DNA from: Scatosoma sp045632265
GTDB taxonomy: Bacteria > Bacillota > Clostridia > Christensenellales > Borkfalkiaceae
DNA: 33,850 nucleotides
Direction: 5' to 3'
Assembly: GCA_045632265.1 (NCBI GenBank)
Contig: JAZQWG010000012.1
Location: 1 to 33,850 of the forward strand
In this document: positions 1-7,850 of the stretch, in pieces
Layout of the letters: each line of letters opens with the position of its first letter
Numbering within the stretch: position 1 is the first letter of the stretch
Made by a program: the position numbers and the translations under genes
The notes under the pieces: model-generated
Databases searched by the model: none
The model's input: the letters and a program-made list of their open reading frames with translations, nothing else
What the model was told of the DNA's origin: nothing

Positions 1-5
1 CAAAT

Positions 6-875
6 TTAATCATTTGCACGTACCTCCGCCAAATCTTTTTTAAGCTGTTCCACAAGCGCTTCTACGCTGTCGAATTTCACGATTTCTCTCATAAAACGCA
101 CGAACTCAATCTTTATCGTTTTGCCGTACAAATCGCCGTCAAAACCGTCGAAATACGTTTCCGTCCACACGTTTTCGTCGTTGAAAGTGGGGCGAGCGCC
201 ATAGTTTGTGATACCCTTATACGTTTTCCCGTGTATAGTTGCTTTCGTTTGATAAACGCCCTTTTTAAGCGGAAATTTGCCGCTTGGATACAGCACGTTT
301 GCCGTCGGAAAACCGAGTGTTTTTCCAACGCCCCTATCTTTTACCACTTCGCCTAATAGGAAAAAGTTTTCACCAAGCAAATCGTTTGCCATTTGCATAT
401 CCCCAAGCGAAAGGTGTTTTTTGACGGTTGTAGAGCTTATCTTTTCCCCGTCTTTTTGCAATAATTCTACAATTTCCACGGGCACTTTCGTCGTCGCTTT
501 TAAGCTTTCCGCATTGCCCGCCGCTTCTTTGCCAAAACGGAAATCGTCCCCACAAATAAACGCTTTGGGCGAAAATTTTTCTTCCAAAAGCGTTGCAAAT
601 TGCTTGGGTGAAAAATCTTTAATTTCCGCAAAAGGCAGTTCAAAAATAAAATCCACGCCGACGGACGAGAACATTTCCTTACGTTCTTCCCCCGTAAACA
701 GACTTTCGCCCCCCTTGCCGCCCACAATCGTCATTGCGCCTATCGGCAAGCCGTATTGTTTGGCACGGCGTACAAGCGTTTTATGCCCGGCGTGTAAGCC
801 GTCGAAACCACCAAGCAGCATAACGCAACCGTTTTCATTATTCGATTGTTCATGAAGCCACAAGGTTTTCAACAT
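6..875 (-). CDS. ribF: Bifunctional riboflavin kinase / FAD synthetase
   Basis: Phosphorylates riboflavin to FMN and adenylylates FMN to FAD in the cytoplasm. The 289-residue product has the N-terminal nucleotidyltransferase signature GGFDGLHAGH (residues 22-31), the second FMN-adenylyltransferase motif CGDDFRFG (108-115) and ISSTTVKKHLSLGD (146-159). The C-terminal riboflavin kinase domain has GKTLGFPTAN (184-193) and YGARPTF (225-231). It is slightly shorter than the usual 305-315 residues, mainly at the N-terminus. The ATG overlaps the end of truB (its stop lies inside the first codons of ribF), so translation is probably coupled. It is the last gene visible in the pheS-pheT-truB-ribF transcript; the truB-ribF pairing is common in Bacillota. 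The stop codon is six bases from the window edge. Confidence 0.96.
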   Translation of the reverse strand: MLKTLWLHEQSNNENGCVMLLGGFDGLHAGHKTLVRRAKQYGLPIGAMTIVGGKGGESLFTGEERKEMFSSVGVDFIFELPFAEIKDFSPKQFATLLEEKFSPKAFICGDDFRFGKEAAGNAESLKATTKVPVEIVELLQKDGEKISSTTVKKHLSLGDMQMANDLLGENFFLLGEVVKDRGVGKTLGFPTANVLYPSGKFPLKKGVYQTKATIHGKTYKGITNYGARPTFNDENVWTETYFDGFDGDLYGKTIKIEFVRFMREIVKFDSVEALVEQLKKDLAEVRAND

Positions 876-1750
876 AATTTCGTCTTTGCTTTTGCTTTCC
901 CTTTTTGCACTTCGGCAATGCCGTAGAATTTGTCGTCTTTATAAATTTTATACAAGCCGTCTTGCTCATCCACGTCCACAAGCACGCCGTTGAAAAAGCG
1001 CTCGACTTGTTTGCCTTGCAAGGCAAGGATAGGATATGCAAGCACGTTTTCCGTAGGAATTACGTATTTTTCAAGTTCTTCCACGGGCAAATCTTGTTCG
1101 AGTAAGGAATAAGGAATTGCTTGCCCTATCTCGAAAATACCGCTTTTCGTGCGGCGCAATGCGCTCATCACGGCGTTCGTACCAAGCTTTTGCGCAATAT
1201 CACGTGCAAGCGAGCGAATATATGTGCCGCCGCCACAATTTATTTTGACGTTAAACGTGTTTTCTTCTTCCGCTTTTCCCAAAAGTTGCATATCAAAGAT
1301 ATGCACTTTCTTAGCGGGAAGCTCGAAATCAATGCCCGCGCGAGCCAAATCGTACCCACGCTTGCCGTTGACGTTTTTTGCGCTGTACTTGGGTGGCACT
1401 TGCATAATATCCCCAAAAAAGGTGGGCAATACGTTTGCAATTTCATCCGCCGTGGGAATATGTCCACCATAGACAAGTTCCCCCGTGCTATCGAGCGTAT
1501 CGGACGAAACGCCGAAAGTGAACTTCGCAACGTACTCCTTTTCCTTTTCCAAGAAATAATCGAAAAGTCTTGCCGCATTGCCGATACCCACGGGCAATAC
1601 ACCGCTTGCAAGCGGGTCTAACGTGCCCATGTGCCCACACGGCGTGCCCGTAAGCCATTTGCATTTATTTACCACCGGACTCGACGTGATACCGCTCGGT
1701 TTATCGACGTTGAAAAAACCGTGCGTTTGGATTTTTCCTTCTCTTTTCAC
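869..1750 (-). CDS. truB: tRNA pseudouridine(55) synthase TruB
   Basis: Makes pseudouridine at position 55 in the T-loop of most tRNAs. The catalytic motif GHMGTLDPLASGVLPV lies at residues 39-54, with Asp45 as the nucleophile, preceded by the family N-terminus NVDKPSGITS. Length (293) is normal. The start is GTG, with a G-rich run four bases upstream as a possible weak ribosome binding site; no better in-frame ATG lies near, so the start is moderately certain. It sits 11 bases after pheT and overlaps ribF, which marks it as part of the pheST operon. All the expected motifs are present. Confidence 0.95.
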   Translation of the reverse strand: MKREGKIQTHGFFNVDKPSGITSSPVVNKCKWLTGTPCGHMGTLDPLASGVLPVGIGNAARLFDYFLEKEKEYVAKFTFGVSSDTLDSTGELVYGGHIPTADEIANVLPTFFGDIMQVPPKYSAKNVNGKRGYDLARAGIDFELPAKKVHIFDMQLLGKAEEENTFNVKINCGGGTYIRSLARDIAQKLGTNAVMSALRRTKSGIFEIGQAIPYSLLEQDLPVEELEKYVIPTENVLAYPILALQGKQVERFFNGVLVDVDEQDGLYKIYKDDKFYGIAEVQKGKAKAKTKLC

Positions 1751-1761
1751 GTTGCCCCCGA

Positions 1762-4200
1762 TTAACGAAGCTCGATACCGAGCTTGAATTTAAGGTTGCC
1801 CAAAATCTTCTTCACGAAGTTGTCGAGCGTTTCGGGCGTGAACGCCTTTTCCGTTTGGTTATCGGGCGTAAACGTGAGCGTGAACGCCATACTCTTCTTT
1901 CCTTCGGGCACTTGACCGCCACGATATACGTCGAAGAGTTTTGCTTCCGTCACGTATTTGCAAGAGTGCATAAGCACGTCTTCAATTTGTGCGCACGTAA
2001 GCGTTTCGTCCGCAATCAAAGCCAAGTCACGCTTAACAGCAGGGAATTTAGGCAAGTTTTTATAACGAACGCCATCGTCCATCACTTCGCTAACTGCCGT
2101 CAAATCCAACTCGCCAAGATATACTTTCTTATCCAAACCAAGGTTATTAGAAATGGCAGGGTCGAGTTCGCCAAAGCAGCCCACGATTTTGCCGTTCAAA
2201 ATTACGTTTGCGGATACGCCAGGGTGCAAGTAAGATTTTTCCGCTCTTTCATACGTGAACGCCAAGTGGAATACTTCACCGATACGTTCGATTGCGCCCT
2301 TCATATCGAAGAAGTCGTTTTTGCCACCCCAAATACCAAGCACAAGGTGCTTATTTTCGGTGGGTTGTTCGCTTGCAGCCGTGTTGTTGGGCACGTACGT
2401 GTTTGCCACTTCAAATTGTCTACCTTCGTCGTTGCCACGGCGGATATTTCTAACAGCGTTGCCAAGCATGGAAGGCGCAAGGAAGGTGCGCATAAGCGAA
2501 AGTTCTTCACTGATAGGGTTGAGAATTTTTACCGCGTTTCTTTCCGCCGCATCTTCGGGCAATTTCATAAGCTCGAAATCTTTGGGCGAATAGAAGGAAT
2601 AGTTATACGCTTCCGAGAAACCTTGCGTACGCAAAAGGTTTTTCAAGTGCAATTCTTGTTTTTGTTCGTCCGTCAAACCACCGCCCGTCACTTGCGCTTT
2701 GTCCAAGAAGGTGGGCGTGATATGTTCGTAGCCGTACATACGGATAATTTCTTCCGCCAAATCGGGATAGCCGTCGATATCGTCACGATAACCGGGGATT
2801 TCCACGCAAAGCGTATCGCCGTTTAATTCGGGCTTAAAATTCAATCTCGTCAAAATGGCGATAATTTCTTCATCGGGCACTTTAATCCCCAAAAGCGCGT
2901 TGATTTTCGCTACGCTTGCCGTCATTTGACGGGGCGCAAGGGAAACGGCGCACACGTCACGGCGCATATCCGTCACTTTACCACAGCCAAGTTCTTCAAT
3001 CAAATGCAACGCTCTTGCCATACCCAAACCGTTGGTGTACGCATCCACGCCCTTTTCAAAGCGGGAAGACGAATCGGAAGATTGACCCAACGCACGGGAA
3101 GTTTTTCTTACGTTGTCACGTGCGAATTTAGCCGATTCAAAGAATACGTTTTTCGTCGTATCTTTAATTTCGCTGTTCAAACCGCCCATGATACCTGCAA
3201 GCGCAACGGGCTTTTTGCCGTCGCAAATCACAAGGTTATCGCTGTTAAGCGTAAATTCTTTTTCGTCAAGCGTGACAATCTTTTCTCCTGCGTTTGCACG
3301 GCGAACGATGATTTTTCTATCACCGATGTCGTCCGCGTCAAAAGCGTGCATGGGTTGTCCCATTTCCAAAAGTACGAAGTTGGTAATATCGACGATGGGC
3401 GAAATGGAACGAATACCTGAAAGAGCCAAACGCTTACGCATCCAAGCGGGCGAAACGCCACCTTCTACGTTTTCTACGTAATGACCAACGTAGCGGGGGC
3501 AAAGGTCGGGCGCAAGCACTTCTACGTCGATACTTGCCGCTTCCGTCGCATTTGCCGTGTACGAATAATTAGGTTCTTTGAAAGGTTTTTGGATAACTGC
3601 CGCAACTTCACGGGCAATACCCAAAATACATTGACAATCGGGGCGGTTTGCCGTAATGGAAATATCGAAAATCCAATCGTCCAAGCCCACGATTTTCTTA
3701 ATATCTTCACCGATAGGCGCGCTCTTGTCCAAATCCAAAAGCCCGTTTACTTCTGCGCCGGGATAGAAATCGTCGTTGATGCCAAGTTCTTCGCCCGAGC
3801 AAAGCATACCAAACGATTCTACGCCACGAAGCTTGCCTTTTTTAATTTTCTTAACCGCATCGGGGTTCTTTTCCAAAACAGCGGGGTTGCTTTCCACCAC
3901 CGTCGAGCCGTCCAAAGCGCAAGGCGTTTTCATGCCCACGTAAACGTTGGGTGCGCCCGTGACGATTTGCAAATCTCTGCCGTATTCTTCCCCGCAATCC
4001 ACTACGCAAATTTGCATGTGGTCGCTGTCGGGGTGAGGCGTAAGCGCTTTTACTTCGCCTACTACCACGCGATTGATTTTTTCGCCAAGGTAGGAAAGTT
4101 CTTCTACTTCAAAACCGCAAGAGAAAAGTTTTTCGGCAAGTTCTTGTGCCGACATATCAATATGTACGTAATCTTTTAACCAACTGAAAGGTGCTTTCAT
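1762..4200 (-). CDS. pheT: Phenylalanine-tRNA ligase beta subunit
   Basis: Beta chain of the heterotetrameric PheRS, which charges tRNA-Phe. The 812-residue product has the N-terminal B1 region (MKAPFSWLKDYV), an EMAP/OB-type tRNA-binding domain at about residues 40-150, the B3/B4 editing domain at about 210-380 and B5 after it. A C-terminal ferredoxin-fold anticodon-binding domain covers about 715-812, beginning near KNLPKFPAVKRDLAL. Full length with no visible lesion. The ATG is 12 bases after pheS and carries a GGAG-type binding site in that gap. It is co-transcribed with pheS under the T-box upstream. Confidence 0.97.
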   Translation of the reverse strand: MKAPFSWLKDYVHIDMSAQELAEKLFSCGFEVEELSYLGEKINRVVVGEVKALTPHPDSDHMQICVVDCGEEYGRDLQIVTGAPNVYVGMKTPCALDGSTVVESNPAVLEKNPDAVKKIKKGKLRGVESFGMLCSGEELGINDDFYPGAEVNGLLDLDKSAPIGEDIKKIVGLDDWIFDISITANRPDCQCILGIAREVAAVIQKPFKEPNYSYTANATEAASIDVEVLAPDLCPRYVGHYVENVEGGVSPAWMRKRLALSGIRSISPIVDITNFVLLEMGQPMHAFDADDIGDRKIIVRRANAGEKIVTLDEKEFTLNSDNLVICDGKKPVALAGIMGGLNSEIKDTTKNVFFESAKFARDNVRKTSRALGQSSDSSSRFEKGVDAYTNGLGMARALHLIEELGCGKVTDMRRDVCAVSLAPRQMTASVAKINALLGIKVPDEEIIAILTRLNFKPELNGDTLCVEIPGYRDDIDGYPDLAEEIIRMYGYEHITPTFLDKAQVTGGGLTDEQKQELHLKNLLRTQGFSEAYNYSFYSPKDFELMKLPEDAAERNAVKILNPISEELSLMRTFLAPSMLGNAVRNIRRGNDEGRQFEVANTYVPNNTAASEQPTENKHLVLGIWGGKNDFFDMKGAIERIGEVFHLAFTYERAEKSYLHPGVSANVILNGKIVGCFGELDPAISNNLGLDKKVYLGELDLTAVSEVMDDGVRYKNLPKFPAVKRDLALIADETLTCAQIEDVLMHSCKYVTEAKLFDVYRGGQVPEGKKSMAFTLTFTPDNQTEKAFTPETLDNFVKKILGNLKFKLGIELR

Positions 4201-4212
4201 TGTCTTTTCTCC

Positions 4213-5226
4213 TTAATCTTCGAATTGTTCCAAAAATCTCGTGTCGTTTTCAAACAACGTCTTGATGTTGTTGATGCCGTATTTGAGCATTGCGATACGT
4301 TCGATACCCATACCGAAAGCAAAACCCGTGTATTCGTCGGGGTCAACGCCACAGTTTTCCAACACTCTGCGGTTTACCATGCCTGCGCCGAGTACTTCAA
4401 TCCAGCCCGTACCCTTGCAAAGACGACAACCCTTGCCGCCGCATTCCGAACAGCTCAAATCAACTTCTACGCTCGGTTCAGTGAACGGGAAATAGGACGG
4501 GCGCAAACGTACTTTCGTGGAAGACGTGAACATCTTTTTCGCAAATTCCGCAAGCATACCTTGCAAGTCGCAAAGCGTGATACCCTTATCCACTACAAGC
4601 CCTTCCATTTGGTGGAACATAGGCGAGTGCGTAGCATCGTCGTCCGAACGGAATACTCTGCCCGGGGAAAGAATTTTAATGGGCGGATTTTCCTTTTCCA
4701 TAACGCGAATTTGTCCCGCCGACGTTTGCGTACGAAGAAGCAAGTTTTCAGCCAAATAGAAGGTGTCTTGCATATCTCTTGCGGGGTGGTCTTTGGGCGT
4801 ATTGAGCGCCGTGAAGTTGTAATAATCCGTTTCGATTTCAGGTCCTTCAAACACCTTAAAACCCATGCCAGCGAAAATGTCGATAAGTTCGTTTTTCACA
4901 AGCGTAATAGGGTGCAATGCGCCCGCTTTATACGCCTTGCCGGGCATGGTGATGTCAATACGTTCTTTCGCGTATTTTTCTTCCATTTCCATCTTCTTTA
5001 CAACGAGTGCGCGAGCATCGAATTTTTCTTCCATGTCTTGCTTGAATTCGTTGACGATTTTACCAAAAGCGGGTCTATCTTCCTTCGCCAAATCTTTCAT
5101 GCCACTCATAATGCCTTTAAGTTCCGTTTGGAAGCGCACTTTAAGTTCGTACAAAGCTCTACCCGTTTGCGTTTGTTCCATTGCGGTTTGAATATCTATC
5201 CGCAACGCTTCGATTTTTTCTTTCAT
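4213..5226 (-). CDS. pheS: Phenylalanine-tRNA ligase alpha subunit
   Basis: Catalytic alpha chain of PheRS (class II aminoacyl-tRNA synthetase). The N-terminal coiled-coil arm covers roughly residues 1-90. The catalytic core shows FEGPEIETDYYNF, the HQMEG element, and class II motif 3 in FGMGIERIAMLKYG near the C-terminus. The Cys-rich segment CSECGGKGCRLCKGTGW is the normal bacterial PheS insert. Length 337 is typical. An AGGAG-like site precedes the ATG. It is the first gene after the T-box leader and its attenuator, so its expression should rise when tRNA-Phe is uncharged. Confidence 0.97.
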   Translation of the reverse strand: MKEKIEALRIDIQTAMEQTQTGRALYELKVRFQTELKGIMSGMKDLAKEDRPAFGKIVNEFKQDMEEKFDARALVVKKMEMEEKYAKERIDITMPGKAYKAGALHPITLVKNELIDIFAGMGFKVFEGPEIETDYYNFTALNTPKDHPARDMQDTFYLAENLLLRTQTSAGQIRVMEKENPPIKILSPGRVFRSDDDATHSPMFHQMEGLVVDKGITLCDLQGMLAEFAKKMFTSSTKVRLRPSYFPFTEPSVEVDLSCSECGGKGCRLCKGTGWIEVLGAGMVNRRVLENCGVDPDEYTGFAFGMGIERIAMLKYGINNIKTLFENDTRFLEQFED

Positions 5227-5260
5227 TTTATACTCCTAATATAAATGTTTTCCGATTATA

Positions 5261-5299
5261 AAAATAACGCCCTGCACGCCTATAAAAGCGTGCAGGGCG
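5261..5299 (-). terminator. Attenuator terminator of the pheST T-box
   Basis: Perfect 12-bp inverted repeat (5268-5279 and 5288-5299) with an 8-base loop. On the minus strand it is followed by TTATTTTTAT. It lies between the T-box motif and pheS, so it is the regulated terminator. The 5' arm neighbours the T-box bulge sequence, as expected for a terminator/antiterminator switch. Confidence 0.93.
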
Positions 5300-5531
5300 A
5301 ATACTATCCGCTGTACCACCTGCGTTCGTGCGGGCAAATCCCCCGCACCTTATTATGCACCGTCACGCCGTGCAATACGTTTCTCCCTACCCCCGCTTTT
5401 ACGGGCTCAAAAGAACGGCTCCAAAGTGAAATGGCAGTTTTCCCGTTTCCCCGTACCTTTCAGCCTACGGATACGGTCTCTTTTGAAAACGCTTTGAAAA
5501 ACGCCTGCTTTTTCATTGCCCTTATGTCTTT
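5261..5531 (-). promoter_or_regulatory. T-box leader (tRNA-Phe sensing) of pheST
   Basis: The transcribed minus strand holds the near-consensus T-box sequence AGGTGGTACAGCGG at 5308-5321, which pairs with the acceptor end of uncharged tRNA. It lies just before a perfect attenuator hairpin (5268-5299). Upstream is a long structured region that fits Stem I. A plausible UUC (Phe) specifier codon lies at 5428-5430, followed by A as is usual; this assignment is by inspection and less certain than the T-box itself. Phe-specific T-boxes before pheST are well known in Bacillota. The leader runs about 290 bases from the predicted transcription start to pheS. Confidence 0.9.
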
Positions 5532-5537
5532 TTTATT

Positions 5538-5566
5538 ATTATATCCTTTTCAAAGGATAAAGTCAA
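5538..5566 (-). promoter_or_regulatory. Sigma-A-type promoter of the pheST leader
   Basis: Minus strand: TTGACT at 5561-5566, 17-base spacer, TATAAT at 5538-5543. The predicted transcription start is near 5531, right at the beginning of the T-box leader. No clear terminator separates it from the stop of mscL (5587), so some readthrough from mscL is possible. Confidence 0.85.
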
Positions 5567-5586
5567 TCAATTTCGTTTTTTTTCGG

Positions 5587-6207
5587 TTATTTCTGTTTCA
5601 ACAAATCACGAATTTCTTCCAAAAGACGGGTGTTTGCCATTGCTTTTTCTTCCGCAAGGCGAGCTTCTTCCGCCGCTTTTGCCGCAGCTGCTGCTTTTTC
5701 CGCTTCTTCTGCCGCCTTTTTCGCTGCAATTTCTTGCGCATGCAATTCTTCCGCTTCATTCCAAGAAACCTTCTTTTCTTTGCGGATTTTATTGATTTCT
5801 CTAAGCTTTTGTTTCTTCGTTTCGCCAAACGCTTCTTCTTTTGCTTTCGCAATTCTATTGAAAGTGCGTACAATCATAAAGAGTACGAACGCTATCAACA
5901 AGAAGTTAATAATTGCGCTGATAAACGAACCCCAGTCGATATAGATAGAGTTTGCAAGGTCAATCGTGCCGTCTTCCAATCTTGCGGGTTCGCCCAAGAA
6001 AGTGACGGCGCTTTCAAGCGTGCTTTCCCCTACGATGAGTGCGATAATCCAGTTGATAATCGGGCGCAAGATAAAGTTGCTTAAACCGTTTACGATTGCC
6101 GTAAACGCACCGCCGATGATAACGCCGACTGCCATATCCAAAACGTTGCCACGAGTGATAAACGTCTTGAATTCGCCAAAAAAGTTCTTAATACGTTTTT
6201 TTGCCAT
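5587..6207 (-). CDS. mscL: Large-conductance mechanosensitive channel with a long charged helical insert
   Basis: Membrane channel that opens on hypo-osmotic shock. The family core is clear: FITRGNVLDMAVGVIIGGAF (residues 16-35) enters TM1 (about 20-48), and TM2 is about 91-115. At 206 residues it is well above the usual 120-150. The extra length is a highly charged, Ala/Glu/Lys-rich stretch (about 121-190) between TM2 and the terminal helix. The last residues (LLEEIRDLLK) match the normal MscL C-terminal bundle, so this is an insertion and not a random tail. The insert looks like a long cytoplasmic coiled coil. AAAGGAAG precedes the ATG. It has its own promoter. Confidence 0.95.
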   Translation of the reverse strand: MAKKRIKNFFGEFKTFITRGNVLDMAVGVIIGGAFTAIVNGLSNFILRPIINWIIALIVGESTLESAVTFLGEPARLEDGTIDLANSIYIDWGSFISAIINFLLIAFVLFMIVRTFNRIAKAKEEAFGETKKQKLREINKIRKEKKVSWNEAEELHAQEIAAKKAAEEAEKAAAAAKAAEEARLAEEKAMANTRLLEEIRDLLKQK

Positions 6208-6237
6208 AAGAATTACTTCCTTTTTTTAATTGATTAC

Positions 6238-6267
6238 ATTATACACCCACAAAACAAGGCTTGTCAA
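6238..6267 (-). promoter_or_regulatory. Promoter of mscL
   Basis: Minus strand: TTGACA at 6262-6267, 18-base spacer, TATAAT at 6238-6243, about 30 bases before the mscL ATG. Both hexamers match the consensus exactly. Confidence 0.85.
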
Positions 6268-6284
6268 CGATTTTACCCAATAAA

Positions 6285-6310
6285 AAAAAGAAGACTTTCG
6301 CCTTCTTTTT
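6285..6310 (-). terminator. Hairpin terminator of the small helical gene pair
   Basis: Inverted repeat AAAAAGAAG / CTTCTTTTT (6285-6293 and 6302-6310) with an 8-base loop, followed on the minus strand by T's. It overlaps the stop codon of the upstream gene at 6309 and isolates that pair from the mscL promoter just downstream. Confidence 0.7.
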
Positions 6311-6524
6311 ATCTATCTTCGCTTAAATCGGTTAACAAAGTTTTAATAAAATACAGATCTTCACACGCCGCCCCGATAAGGGATAAAAGCGTTGTTTGCG
6401 TTTCCTTGCGTTGCGCTTTTTCCATAGCGGAAAGATAGCCGTTTAGCAGCGTTTTTTGCATAAAAAGCACGTCATACAAGCTGTCCTTTTCGTTGAGCGT
6501 TATTTCACGTTTTTCCAACTTCAT
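6309..6524 (-). CDS. Small helical protein resembling spore-coat Coat_F family
   Basis: A 71-residue, all-helical predicted protein. The pattern LNEKDSLYDVLFMQKTLLNG, followed by an acidic helix and a second long helix, resembles the ferritin-like Coat_F (CotF) family, whose members begin 'L-x-x-K-D-x-x-x-D-x-L-x-x-x-K'. The usual aromatic C-terminus of CotF proteins is missing. The start overlaps the preceding gene by 4 bases and has AGGGGTG upstream, so the two are co-translated. The family resemblance is by eye only; a spore or cell-surface role is an inference. No signal peptide or membrane segment is visible. Confidence 0.6.
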   Translation of the reverse strand: MKLEKREITLNEKDSLYDVLFMQKTLLNGYLSAMEKAQRKETQTTLLSLIGAACEDLYFIKTLLTDLSEDR

Positions 6525-6757
6525 TTTGCTTCACCCCTTGCTTTTTTCGATTTTTTATCGCCCAAAAGGGCTTGCAACGTAGTCTTTTCTTCTTCGTGGC
6601 GGCACGCTAATTTTTCCATTGATTTTGCAAGGGAAACGTCCGTCAAAAGGCGGGAATATATGCGAGCCTTTTTCTCGGCAAGATCGACGATTGAAAGCAA
6701 GGTTTGCAAGCTGTTTTTTTCTTCGTCTATTTCGCTTAATTTGTTATTTTCTTCCAT
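6521..6757 (-). CDS. Small charged helical protein, unknown function
   Basis: A 78-residue protein, almost entirely helical, rich in Glu and Lys, with a basic tail (DKKSKKARGEAK). The central part (LAEKKARIYSRLLTD ... KLACRHEEEK) has the E-x(n)-H-E-E spacing seen in small ferritin-like bundles, but I do not recognise a family with confidence. GGGAGGA lies 7 bases before the ATG, a strong binding site. It overlaps the next gene by 4 bases (ATGA type), so the two products are probably made in equal amounts and may form a complex. Confidence 0.6.
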   Translation of the reverse strand: MEENNKLSEIDEEKNSLQTLLSIVDLAEKKARIYSRLLTDVSLAKSMEKLACRHEEEKTTLQALLGDKKSKKARGEAK

Positions 6758-6823
6758 AAAAAATCCTCCCCGTTTTACACAAATTTTGCGTAATTTGGGG
6801 AGAAAATATACCTATTTTTTATT

Positions 6824-7456
6824 CTATTTTTCTTTTTCAGCATAATCGCAAACGTGGGCAAGCGGACAATTTCCACAATCGGGTTTGCGAGAGTGGCAAA
6901 CTTTGCGCCCGTGCCAAATAAGCCAGTGGTGCGCACTTGACCACTCTTCTTTAGGGATTGCCTTTTGCAAGCCCGCTTCTACCTTTGGCGGGGTGTTGCC
7001 CTTTGCCAACCCCAAACGATTGCTTACCCTAAACACGTGCGTATCCACCGCAATCGCATCGCCGCCAAACGCCACCGAATATACGACGTTTGCCGTCTTT
7101 TTCCCAACGCCCGCAAGCGATGTCAACTCTTCTATCGTATTAGGAACTTCGCCTTGGAATTTTTCCATAATATCCTTACAAGCGGATAAGATATGTTCGG
7201 CTTTCATACGATAAAAACCGCACGAGAAGATATATCTTTCAAGCTCCGTTTGAGAAAGCGTGAGCATTTTTTGCGGCGTATTATACTCCTTGAAAAGCTC
7301 CGCCGTCACCTTATTTACTCTTTCGTCCGTGCACTGGGCTGACAGCACGACTGCCACCAACAACTCGAACGGGCTCGAATAAATAAGTGCGGGTTTTGCG
7401 CCGATATACAGTTGTTTCAAAAGCGCAAGCGCTTCTTTCTTCTCTACGAGTTTCAT
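6824..7456 (-). CDS. nth: Endonuclease III
   Basis: DNA glycosylase/AP lyase of base excision repair that removes oxidised pyrimidines. The helix-hairpin-helix LAGVGKKTA is at residues 114-122, with catalytic Lys120; the catalytic Asp is Asp138 (VDTH). The [4Fe-4S] cluster ligands Cys187, Cys194, Cys197 and Cys203 follow the exact C-x6-C-x2-C-x5-C spacing. Length 210 is typical. There is no ribosome binding site in the six bases between the promoter -10 element and the ATG, so the mRNA may be leaderless. It ends 66 bases before the small helical gene pair. Confidence 0.97.
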   Translation of the reverse strand: MKLVEKKEALALLKQLYIGAKPALIYSSPFELLVAVVLSAQCTDERVNKVTAELFKEYNTPQKMLTLSQTELERYIFSCGFYRMKAEHILSACKDIMEKFQGEVPNTIEELTSLAGVGKKTANVVYSVAFGGDAIAVDTHVFRVSNRLGLAKGNTPPKVEAGLQKAIPKEEWSSAHHWLIWHGRKVCHSRKPDCGNCPLAHVCDYAEKEK

Positions 7457-7462
7457 AAGCGT

Positions 7463-7491
7463 ATTATAGCACGTTTTCTATCTTTTTGCAA
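7463..7491 (-). promoter_or_regulatory. Promoter abutting the nth start codon
   Basis: Minus strand: TTGCAA at 7486-7491, 17-base spacer, TATAAT at 7463-7468, then only six bases to the nth ATG (7456). A normal start 6-8 bases after the -10 would fall on or next to the ATG, giving a leaderless transcript. Confidence 0.65.
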
Positions 7492-7526
7492 GAAGATTTT
7501 TCAAAATTCCATCTTAAAAAATTCGT

Positions 7527-7784
7527 TCAACGATAGGGAAACACCGTCATTTTACCATTGACGTAATCTATCCTATAAAAACCGTTGAACGTGGAATATC
7601 CCACCATCTTCAACACCGCTTGCGCCTTCACAAAATAGCGCGCGTCGAATTTTACGCACAAGCCACAACCAATTTTCGCTTCCTTGGGTGTGGGCACCGT
7701 CGTCGCCGACACGCCGTAATTGTTCAATCTTTGTCCGTAATCAAGGCTCTGCGCCCGCGAACGGAACACCGCCAACAACATCAT
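7527..7784 (-). CDS. DUF3343 protein (putative Se/S carrier-like)
   Basis: An 85-residue protein matching the DUF3343 pattern: an N-terminal beta-alpha unit, then the PTPKEAKIGCGLCVKF segment (about 32-47) where the conserved Cys-containing turn is thought to carry sulfur or selenium. DUF3343 genes often sit next to the cysteine desulfurase subgroup found here and to selenium genes (yedF, selD). The start is one of two consecutive ATGs (7784 or 7781). AAGGAG 10 bases upstream favours the first. It is divergent from the desulfurase, with 66 bases between them. The carrier function is inferred from family and context. Confidence 0.8.
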   Translation of the reverse strand: MMLLAVFRSRAQSLDYGQRLNNYGVSATTVPTPKEAKIGCGLCVKFDARYFVKAQAVLKMVGYSTFNGFYRIDYVNGKMTVFPYR

Positions 7785-7814
7785 AAGTCATACACTCCTT
7801 TTTTGCGGAATACT

Positions 7815-7829
7815 ATATTCTATGAATAT
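7815..7829. promoter_or_regulatory. Inverted repeat between divergent DUF3343 and desulfurase genes
   Basis: ATATTC-TAT-GAATAT, a perfect 6-bp inverted repeat with a 3-base centre, lies in the 66-base divergent intergenic region. It sits between a weak minus-strand -35-like TTGTTA and -10-like TAGTAT (17-base spacing), where a regulator could control both genes. It could also be chance in an AT-rich promoter. Confidence 0.35.
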
Positions 7830-7850
7830 CCCTAACAAAGAGGTGCGTAT

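Noticed and set aside
1855..2826. Long open frame on the plus strand opposite pheT, and similar ones opposite pheS (4225-5244), clpC and nptA
   Set aside because: They are mirror frames of strongly conserved genes, with composition-driven residues (many His, Arg, Phe, Cys) and no ribosome binding sites or family motifs.
5245..6084. Plus-strand open frame of 279 codons across the pheST leader
   Set aside because: It runs through the T-box, the attenuator and the reverse of mscL. The RNA features and the mscL motifs explain this DNA better.
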